Made by a program: the position numbers and the translations under genes | The notes under the pieces: generated by a model | The model's database searches: none | Told to the model about the DNA's origin: nothing | What the model saw: only the letters and a program-made list of their open reading frames with translations | Source: an uncultured Oscillospiraceae bacterium | GTDB taxonomy: Bacteria; Bacillota; Clostridia; Oscillospirales; Oscillospiraceae | Reading direction: 5' to 3' | Assembly (NCBI GenBank): GCA_934569425.1 | Contig: CAKTKM010000039.1 | Location: forward strand, 1-11,385 | Length of the DNA: 11,385 nucleotides | In this document: in pieces, positions 6,051 to 11,385 of the stretch | Position numbering within the stretch: position 1 is the stretch's first letter | Layout of the letters: every line of letters begins with the position of its first letter

Positions 6051-6488
6051 CTACCGTATCGCCCACAGGATCAGTCCGTATACCGCGCTGGCCGCGGTAC
6101 CGAACACAATGACAGGTCCGGCCACCGTAAACATTTTTACCGCCGTTCCGGTGACGATTCCCTCCGTGCGGAAGTCAATGGCAGGGGAGGCCACAGCATT
6201 GGCAAAACCGGTGATGGGTACCAGTGTTCCGGCTCCGGCATAGCGGGCCAGCTTGTGATACAGTCCCAGCCCCGTAAACAGCGCCGAGAGAAACACCAGC
6301 GACACGGAGGTGGCCGTTGCCGCATCCTCCTGCAAAAGCCCGAGAAACTGATACCACTGCCCCAGCGCCTGCCCCACGCAGCAGATCCCGCCGCCTACCA
6401 CAAAGGCCAGCGCCACGTTTTTCCACAGGGGAGACTTGGGATTGACACTTTTCAAATATTCCTGATACTGCTTGGGGGACATATCCAT
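6051..6488 (-). CDS. spoVAC: Stage V sporulation protein AC
   Basis: SpoVAC is a subunit of the spore inner-membrane channel that moves dipicolinic acid into the forespore and releases it during germination. In Bacillus it has been described as a mechanosensitive channel component. From the ATG at 6488 the protein has 145 residues, near the usual 150. It shows the family layout: a short polar start, PKSPLWKNVALAFVVGG leading into the first membrane span, further spans around the LVFLSALFTGLGLY stretch, the conserved GAGTLVPITGFANAVASPA loop, then FRTEGIVTG and a last hydrophobic pair. The start is not certain: the ribosome binding site AAGGAAAGG is 12 bases away, and an in-frame ATG at 6545 has none. 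No spoVAD or spoVAE gene follows, which is unusual. It is divergent from the ferredoxin gene. Confidence 0.9.
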   Translation of the reverse strand: MDMSPKQYQEYLKSVNPKSPLWKNVALAFVVGGGICCVGQALGQWYQFLGLLQEDAATATSVSLVFLSALFTGLGLYHKLARYAGAGTLVPITGFANAVASPAIDFRTEGIVTGTAVKMFTVAGPVIVFGTAASAVYGLILWAIR

Positions 6489-6548
6489 GCTGCCCACGAC
6501 CTTTCCTTGGTTTGTGGGTAGTGTGTCCCGCGGTGGGAAAATCATGCA

Positions 6549-6577
6549 TTGCGAACGGCGGCGGTTTGGCGTATAAT
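6549..6577 (+). promoter_or_regulatory. SigA promoter of the ferredoxin-hemW operon
   Basis: TTGCGA (6549-6554), a 17-base spacer and a perfect TATAAT (6572-6577) form a strong vegetative promoter. Transcription would begin near 6584, about 19 bases before the ferredoxin ATG, with the GAGGTG ribosome binding site at 6590-6595. Confidence 0.82.
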
Positions 6578-6606
6578 AGCATGGGAAATGAGGTGCGCTA
6601 TCATGA
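6577..6606 (-). promoter_or_regulatory. Possible forespore (SigG-type) promoter of spoVAC
   Basis: On the minus strand CATGCTA (6583-6577) fits the CATnnTA -10 pattern of SigG promoters. TCATG, 18 bases upstream (6606-6602), fits four of five positions of the GHATR -35 pattern. Transcription would start near 6570, about 80 bases before spoVAC. The site overlaps the -10 of the divergent ferredoxin promoter. Known spoVA operons are under forespore control, which makes the match sensible, but short patterns like this also arise by chance. Confidence 0.35.
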
Positions 6607-6848
6607 GTTTACCTGATAATTACTATCTGTTCGGCCGCAAGCCGCTGCAATACGCCGTGATCGACCCGGTCTCCTGCACCGGGTGCGGCTGGTGTGCCAT
6701 GTTCTGCCCTGTAGAGTGCATGTTTCAGCGGCCTGACGGCTTTTACGATCTGGATGTTGACCGGTGCATCGGCTGCCGCTCCTGCAAAGTCAACTGTTTT
6801 TACGATGCCATTACCATGCTCCAGCATGACCGGAAGGAGGATGCCTGA
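6603..6848 (+). CDS. 2[4Fe-4S] ferredoxin-like protein
   Basis: This 81-residue protein has two CxxCxxCxxxC cluster motifs: C25, C28, C31 and C35 (followed by Pro, plus an extra C39), and C55, C58, C61 and C65 (followed by Phe rather than Pro). It should be a soluble low-potential electron carrier holding two [4Fe-4S] clusters. About 20 residues precede the first motif (DNYYLFGRKPLQYAVID), longer than in the minimal clostridial ferredoxin, which may aid partner docking. The ATG at 6603 is chosen for its GAGGTG ribosome binding site seven bases upstream; a longer in-frame reading from 6549 would begin inside the promoter. Its TGA shares one base with the hemW ATG (TGATG), so the two are probably translated together, and it may supply electrons to the radical SAM protein HemW. 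That partnership is inference. Confidence 0.9.
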   Translation: MSLPDNYYLFGRKPLQYAVIDPVSCTGCGWCAMFCPVECMFQRPDGFYDLDVDRCIGCRSCKVNCFYDAITMLQHDRKEDA

Positions 6849-8035
6849 TGGACAAACCGCTGGGACTTTACCTGCACATCCCCTTCTGCAAAAGCAAGTG
6901 TGCCTATTGCGATTTCTACTCCCTGCCCCACAGTGAGGAGAAGATGGACGCCTATACCGATGCCCTCATCCGTCATGTGGAGGAGGTGGCGCCCCGCTGC
7001 GCCGCTCACAGGGTGGATACGGTGTATTTTGGCGGCGGCACACCCAGCTATCTTGGGGAGAAGCGCCTGATCCGGCTGATCAAAACCGTGAAAAAGCGGT
7101 TCCATATCGCGCCGGACGCGGAGATCACACTGGAGGCCAATCCCGACAGCGCCGGAGACTGGAAGGCGCTGCGGGCGCTGCGCAAGGCGGGCTTCAACCG
7201 GCTGTCCCTAGGCGTGCAGGCGGCGGACGATGCCCTTTTGCGGCACATTGGGCGGATCCATAGCTGGGAGCAGGTGCTGTCCGCCGCGGCCGCTGCGGGG
7301 ATGGCAGGCTTTGACAATATAAGCCTTGACCTGATCTACGGGCTTCCTGATCAAACGCTGGAGGCATGGCAGGAGACGCTGCGCGCCGCCACGGCACTGG
7401 AACCGAAGCATATCAGCTGCTACGGTCTGAAGGTGGAACCCGGTACGCCCCTGTGGCAGCAGCGTCAAAGCTGCCGCCTGCCGGATGACGACGCGCAGGC
7501 GGATATGTACCTGTGGACAGTGGACTATCTGGCAGGGAAGGGCTACGGACAGTACGAGATCTCCAACTTTGCCCAACCGGGCTATGAGAGCCGCCACAAT
7601 TTGAAATACTGGACGCTTGGGGAATACGCCGGCTTCGGACCCGGCGCCCACTCCGATATGGGCGGCGTGCGCTTTGCCTACGAGAAGGATCTGGACAGCT
7701 ACATCGCCGGCGAGCTGCGGCTTTCGGAGATGGAGAAAATCCCGCCGCTGGATCGGGATCTGGAGTACATCATGCTGTCCCTGCGAACGGTGCAGGGCAT
7801 TGACAGCGCCTGCTTTGAGCAGCGCTTCCGCCAGAAGTTCAAGCCTATGGAGGATCTGCTGGTGCAGTACGAGGCACACGGACTTGCCCAGCGCACCGAA
7901 ACCGGCTGGCGGCTGACGCCCCGGGGCTTTTTCGTCTCCAACGCCATCATCGTATCCTTGCAGGAGGCGGTGGGACGGGAGCGGCAGCGCCGTCTCTGCC
8001 GCGCCGCGGAGGGCAACTTCACCGTGGAAATATGA
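6848..8035 (+). CDS. hemW: HemW, radical SAM heme chaperone (HemN-like)
   Basis: HemW is the radical SAM relative of the oxygen-independent coproporphyrinogen III dehydrogenase HemN. Characterised HemW proteins bind heme and deliver it rather than oxidising coproporphyrinogen, although databases often label them coproporphyrinogen oxidase. At 395 residues it is the usual length. The cluster motif is C14-KSK-C18-AY-C21 followed by DFYS. The CDF ending marks HemW, where HemN has CYYCGC with a fourth Cys. Other family marks are YFGGGTPS (59-66), EITLEANPDS, RLSLGVQA, DLIYGLP, YEISNFA and GFGPGAHS. The C-terminal region (about 300-380) is the HemN_C winged-helix-like domain. The start overlaps the ferredoxin stop by one base, and the GGAGGATGCC stretch before it supplies the ribosome binding site. 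A long terminator follows. Confidence 0.93.
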   Translation: MDKPLGLYLHIPFCKSKCAYCDFYSLPHSEEKMDAYTDALIRHVEEVAPRCAAHRVDTVYFGGGTPSYLGEKRLIRLIKTVKKRFHIAPDAEITLEANPDSAGDWKALRALRKAGFNRLSLGVQAADDALLRHIGRIHSWEQVLSAAAAAGMAGFDNISLDLIYGLPDQTLEAWQETLRAATALEPKHISCYGLKVEPGTPLWQQRQSCRLPDDDAQADMYLWTVDYLAGKGYGQYEISNFAQPGYESRHNLKYWTLGEYAGFGPGAHSDMGGVRFAYEKDLDSYIAGELRLSEMEKIPPLDRDLEYIMLSLRTVQGIDSACFEQRFRQKFKPMEDLLVQYEAHGLAQRTETGWRLTPRGFFVSNAIIVSLQEAVGRERQRRLCRAAEGNFTVEI

Positions 8036-8043
8036 AATAAACA

Positions 8044-8096
8044 ACAAGAGGAAACGCCGGCTCTTTCGAGTCGGCGTTTCCTCTTGTGTGTTTTGT
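8044..8096 (+). terminator. Strong terminator after hemW, probably bidirectional
   Basis: A perfect 16-bp stem (8044-8059 with 8072-8087) continues inward for about four more pairs, including one G-T, to a TTTC loop. TGTGTTTTGTT follows on the plus strand. On the minus strand the hairpin is followed by TTGTTTATTT, so it may also stop transcripts coming from rnhA. It begins nine bases after the hemW stop. Confidence 0.93.
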
Positions 8097-8254
8097 TAGG
8101 AGAGAGAGAAAAATCACATAAGGATCGGGGTTCCTTTTGGATGAGTCTATCCTACCTGATATTTTTTTCGGAATCTTGAATTGCCGGTGAACATTTTATG
8201 AATATTGAAAACGATTTATGAACGAAGGTCTTTTTTCACCGAAATCCGGTCTTT
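8097..8254 (+). other. AT-rich intergenic gap between convergent hemW and rnhA
   Basis: These 158 bases are more AT-rich than the flanks and show no credible gene. They hold an imperfect short direct repeat at 8227-8245 and 8248-8264, the second copy running into the 3' end of rnhA, and a related TTTATGAA repeat near 8197 and 8214. No strong dedicated terminator for rnhA was found in it. Confidence 0.5.
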
Positions 8255-8692
8255 TCAGCGAAATTTTTTGCTTTCCGCCACTGCCAGCTGGTCACAGCGG
8301 TTGTTCTTCTCGTTTTCGGCGTGTCCCTTGACCCAGTGCAGCCGCACATCATGGCGGGCAAGCAGCGGCAGCAGCTGCTGCCACAGATCCACATTCAGCA
8401 CCGGCTTCTTGTCGGCCTTGATCCAGCCCCGCTTCTGCCAGCCGTACAGCCAACCCTTTTCCAGTGCGTCCACCACATATTTGGAATCGCTGTAAAGCTC
8501 CACGATGCATGGTTCCTTCAGCAGACCCAGCGCCGCCAGAACGGCGGTCAGCTCCATGCGGTTGTTGGTGGTCTGCGCCTCACCACCGGACAGCTCCTTT
8601 TCGTGACCCTGCCATTCCAGGATCGCGCCCCAGCCTCCCGGTCCGGGATTTCCGCTGCATGCGCCGTCAGTATAGATGGTTACTGTTTTCAT
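8255..8692 (-). CDS. rnhA: Ribonuclease HI
   Basis: RNase HI cuts the RNA strand of RNA-DNA hybrids and so removes R-loops and replication primers. At 145 residues it is a bare catalytic domain, without the N-terminal hybrid-binding domain found in some Firmicute homologues. The four metal-binding acidic residues are visible: Asp9 in [15 protein letters not shown], Glu47 in NNRMELTA, Asp69 in YSDSKYV and Asp134 in NRCDQLA. The catalytic-loop His124 sits in [10 protein letters not shown], and the basic protrusion (handle) is [13 protein letters not shown] at about 84-96. The ATG is preceded by AAGGAAG at about eight bases. It lies 49 bases after trmO with no terminator between them, so it probably belongs to the gyrA-trmO transcript. 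Confidence 0.97.
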   Translation of the reverse strand: MKTVTIYTDGACSGNPGPGGWGAILEWQGHEKELSGGEAQTTNNRMELTAVLAALGLLKEPCIVELYSDSKYVVDALEKGWLYGWQKRGWIKADKKPVLNVDLWQQLLPLLARHDVRLHWVKGHAENEKNNRCDQLAVAESKKFR

Positions 8693-8741
8693 CGGAAGTT
8701 CTTCCTTGCTGCGTGTTTTTCAAAGTATTGATCCCGGTATG

Positions 8742-9455
8742 TCATCTCTCCGCTTCCTCCGGATCGATCCCCGTAACAAGCACTGTGCCGTCCGCCACGC
8801 GGAAGGTCACATTTCGTCCTCCATAGGTCATGCCGTAGACCCTGTCGGGATCGTCCTGATAGCGGGGACGGGGGTCGTTGGCAAGGACGGCCAGCAGCCC
8901 CTCCCGCTCCTCCGGCGGCAGCGTCTCCAGCAGCCCCGCCGGGCAGTCCACCCGCAGCGCGGCGCTGTGTAAACCATCGGTAAACCCGCCTGTGGCGTCG
9001 CTTTTGGCATCGCAGTAGGGGAGATAGGGCTTAATATCCAAAAGGGGTGTTCCGTCCACCAGATCGGCGCCCCGGATATGAAGCACCGTACCCTCCGGCG
9101 TCTCCCATTCCACGCCTGTCAGCTCCACACAGCTCAGACCGATGGGGTTGGGACGGAAGGGTGAGCGGGTGGCAAACACGCCCATGCGCTGATTGCCGCC
9201 CAGACGGGGCGGCCGCACCGTAGGCGACCAGGACTCCCGGTCAGCGCGGTCAAAGACCCACACCAGCCACAGATGGGAGAATCCCTCCACGCCCCGCAGG
9301 GCGTCCGGATTCCGGTAGGGCGGTTCAAACACGATCCGTCCCGGCGTGGGCGCAAGCCCGCTTTGCCGGGGAACGCCGAATTTCTCAGCAAATGGGGTAT
9401 GGACACGGGCGATGATCTGCATCGCCCGTGTCTCGTTTTCCTGTTTTTTGCTCAC
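8742..9455 (-). CDS. trmO: TrmO/TsaA-family tRNA N6-methyltransferase
   Basis: This belongs to the TsaA/YaeB (UPF0066) family, whose E. coli member TrmO uses S-adenosylmethionine to methylate t6A at position 37 of certain tRNAs, improving ACY decoding by tRNA-Thr. At 237 residues it is close to the E. coli protein. The family motifs are KFGVPRQ (25-31), GFSHLWLVWVF (58-68), the signature GVFATRSPFRPNPIGLS (92-108) and DGTPLLDIKPYLPYCD (134-149). The C-terminal portion is shared with the longer family members. The GTG start overlaps the gyrA TGA as GTGA and has GGAGG seven bases upstream inside gyrA, so translational coupling is likely. The ATG 11 codons later lacks a ribosome binding site. 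The tRNA target is by analogy. Confidence 0.92.
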   Translation of the reverse strand: MSKKQENETRAMQIIARVHTPFAEKFGVPRQSGLAPTPGRIVFEPPYRNPDALRGVEGFSHLWLVWVFDRADRESWSPTVRPPRLGGNQRMGVFATRSPFRPNPIGLSCVELTGVEWETPEGTVLHIRGADLVDGTPLLDIKPYLPYCDAKSDATGGFTDGLHSAALRVDCPAGLLETLPPEEREGLLAVLANDPRPRYQDDPDRVYGMTYGGRNVTFRVADGTVLVTGIDPEEAER

Positions 9456-11385
9456 GCCTGCGCCTCCGGCGGATCGACGCTCTCCTCCCTGTCGGTAAGC
9501 GCCATAGCGATGACCTGATCGCCCTCCTCCTTAAAGCGCATGACGATAACGCCCTGCGTGGCGCGGCCGGTGGTGCGGATATTCTCCACCGCCGTGCGCA
9601 GCATGATGCCGCTCTGGGTGACCAGCAGAATATCCTCGCTGCCGTCCACTACCTTCATACCCACCACGCCGCCGGTCTTTTCGGTGATCATGTAGTTCTT
9701 GATGCCGATGCCGCCGCGGTTGGTGATGCGGTATTCCTCCACCGGCGTCTGCTTGCCGAAGCCCCGCTCCGTGATGGACAGCACCTGACAGCCGTCAACC
9801 GCCTTGGCGGCGCCGATCACGCGGTCTCCCTCCCGCAGGCGGATACCGCGGACGCCCACGGCGTCACGTCCCATAGAGCGAACGTCATTTTCATCGAAGC
9901 AAACCGCCATACCGTCGTAGGTGGCAATAAGGATCCGGCTCTCGCCGTCGGTCTCCAGCACGGACACCAGACGGTCTCCCTCGTCCAGACGCAGCGCACG
10001 GATGCCGTTCTGCCGCAGATTCCGGAAGGCGGACACCGCCACACGCTTGACCGTGCCGTTTTCCGTGACCATGGTCAGCTGCAAGCGGCTTTCATCCGTC
10101 TCCTCACTGGGACGGTAATGCACCATAGCCTGCACCCGCTCATCCGTTTCGATCTGCAGGATGTTGACCAAAGCGGTACCCTTTGCGGCCTTGCCGCTTT
10201 CGGGGATCTGGTATCCCTTCTTGCGGTACACCTTTCCGGTATCGGTAAAGAACAGGATAAAATCGTGGGTAGAGGCGGTAAACACGTCGCAGACGTAGTC
10301 CTCGTCGCGGGTGGTGATACCCTTCTTGCCCATGCCGCCTTTGGACTGGGCGGCGTATTCGCTGACCGGCGTGCGCTTGATGTAGCCGTTGTGGGTCAGG
10401 GTATAGACGCATTGCTCCTCTTCGATAAGATCCTCGATGTCGATCTCGTCCTCCACATCCTGAATCTCCGTCTTGCGGTCGTCGCCGTATTTGTCTGCGA
10501 TGGCCGTTAGTTCCTCCTTCAGAATGGACTTTACCAGTCCCTCGTCATTGAGGATTCGGTTAAAGTAGGCGATGCGCTCCTCCAGCTCCCGGTATTCCGT
10601 CTGCAGCTTCTCCCGGTCAAGACCCTGCAAGGCCTTCAGACGCATATCCAGAATGGCCTGCGCCTGCACATCATCCAGACCGAAGCGGCTCATCAGATTT
10701 TCCTTGGCGTTGTCATAGCTGCTGCGGATGATCTGGATGACCTCGTCAATGTTATCCTGCGCAATCAGCAGACCCTCCAGCAAATGCGCCCGTTCCAGCG
10801 CTTTCTTCAGATCAAAGCGCGTCCTGCGGACAATGATCTCCTCCTGGAACCGGAGATACTCGTCAATGATATGCCGCAAAGACAGGATCTTGGGCTGCCG
10901 CTGATTTTCCACCAGTGCCAGCATATTCACGGCAAAGGTAGTCTGCAGCTGGGTCTGGGCAAACAGGCGGTTAAGAACTACCTGCGGATTGGCGTCCCGC
11001 TTCAGCTCAATGACCATACGCATACCGTTGCGGTCAGACTCGTCACGAATATCGGAGATCCCTTCGATCCGCTTGTCCTCCACCTGATCGGCAATGGCCT
11101 TGATCAGCATCCGCTTATTGACCTGATAGGGCAGCTCCGTAATGACGATACGGGTGCGGCCATTCCCGAATTCCTCAAACTCGTGGCGGGCGCGTACCAT
11201 CAGCCTGCCGCGGCCGGTGGCGTAGGCGGCGCGGATGCCGCTGCGTCCCATGATGATGCCCTTCGTGGGGAAGTCGGGGCCCTTCACGTGCTCCATCAGG
11301 TCGCTGAGGGTGGCGTCCGGATGATCCAGCACGCAGATGCACGCGCCGATCACTTCCCGCAGGTTGTGGGGCGGGATATTGGTGG
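9452..11385 (-). CDS. gyrA: DNA gyrase subunit A (5' partial)
   Basis: This is the C-terminal 644 codons of the gyrase A subunit, which breaks and rejoins DNA and, with GyrB, adds negative supercoils. The reading frame is open to the right edge, beginning [13 protein letters not shown], so the catalytic Tyr and the quinolone-resistance region are outside the window. What remains is part of the breakage-reunion tower ([18 protein letters not shown]), the long coiled coil with LSMRFGLDD-like and [14 protein letters not shown] segments, and a six-bladed beta-pinwheel. The GyrA-box position reads QSKGGMG (plus-strand 10328-10348) rather than the canonical Q(R/K)RGG(R/K)G. The last blade has [12 protein letters not shown], typical of GyrA, and a short acidic tail. 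The stop overlaps the trmO start by four bases. ParC is the alternative, but the blade count and motifs favour GyrA. Confidence 0.93.
   Translation of the reverse strand, partial: TNIPPHNLREVIGACICVLDHPDATLSDLMEHVKGPDFPTKGIIMGRSGIRAAYATGRGRLMVRARHEFEEFGNGRTRIVITELPYQVNKRMLIKAIADQVEDKRIEGISDIRDESDRNGMRMVIELKRDANPQVVLNRLFAQTQLQTTFAVNMLALVENQRQPKILSLRHIIDEYLRFQEEIIVRRTRFDLKKALERAHLLEGLLIAQDNIDEVIQIIRSSYDNAKENLMSRFGLDDVQAQAILDMRLKALQGLDREKLQTEYRELEERIAYFNRILNDEGLVKSILKEELTAIADKYGDDRKTEIQDVEDEIDIEDLIEEEQCVYTLTHNGYIKRTPVSEYAAQSKGGMGKKGITTRDEDYVCDVFTASTHDFILFFTDTGKVYRKKGYQIPESGKAAKGTALVNILQIETDERVQAMVHYRPSEETDESRLQLTMVTENGTVKRVAVSAFRNLRQNGIRALRLDEGDRLVSVLETDGESRILIATYDGMAVCFDENDVRSMGRDAVGVRGIRLREGDRVIGAAKAVDGCQVLSITERGFGKQTPVEEYRITNRGGIGIKNYMITEKTGGVVGMKVVDGSEDILLVTQSGIMLRTAVENIRTTGRATQGVIVMRFKEEGDQVIAMALTDREESVDPPEAQA

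Noticed and set aside
9428..10510. 360-codon open frame on the plus strand opposite gyrA
   Set aside because: It lies wholly antisense to well-conserved gyrA and trmO coding sequence, and the translation resembles no known protein.

Overview
The window is an ordinary, GC-rich chromosomal stretch of an endospore-forming Clostridia-type Firmicute. The evidence is a SpoVAC sporulation protein, strong AGGAGG-type ribosome binding sites, SigA-like promoters, U-tailed hairpin terminators, an anaerobe's set of radical SAM and ferredoxin proteins, and clostridial-style GapA, GyrA, MutY and Tdk. An Oscillospiraceae-like host is my best guess; that is inference from protein flavour and base composition, not a search result.

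Layout from left to right. The 3' end of a plus-strand glyceraldehyde-3-phosphate dehydrogenase gene enters at the left edge and stops at a bidirectional terminator. Next, on the minus strand, is an ECF sigma factor gene overlapping a membrane-anchored, cysteine-rich probable anti-sigma factor gene. It is preceded by a promoter of the ECF kind, which suggests autoregulation. Then comes a minus-strand gene of unknown function with its own SigA-like promoter and a strong terminator. A structured intergenic region (about 2460-2570) holds three hairpins, the last followed by a U-run on the plus strand.

A compact minus-strand operon follows: radical SAM/SPASM protein, mutY (A/G adenine glycosylase), tdk (thymidine kinase), PflX-like radical SAM protein. 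Its junctions are overlaps or a short gap, and it has an extended -10 promoter in front. Upstream is an isolated spoVAC gene (minus strand), divergent from a plus-strand pair, a 2[4Fe-4S] ferredoxin and hemW, joined by a one-base overlap. hemW ends at a long-stem terminator shared with a convergent minus-strand operon read as gyrA (5' end beyond the window), trmO, rnhA.

Functionally the window mixes nucleotide and DNA maintenance (mutY, tdk, rnhA, gyrA), tRNA modification (trmO), Fe-S and radical chemistry (three radical SAM proteins and a ferredoxin), envelope signalling (ECF pair) and sporulation (spoVAC). I saw no mobile element, CRISPR array, tRNA or rRNA, and no convincing new system. 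The points most worth a second look are the ECF promoter and start arrangement, the tandem hairpins near 2.5 kb, the orphan spoVAC with a possible forespore promoter overlapping the ferredoxin promoter, the ferredoxin-hemW coupling, and the degenerate GyrA box.
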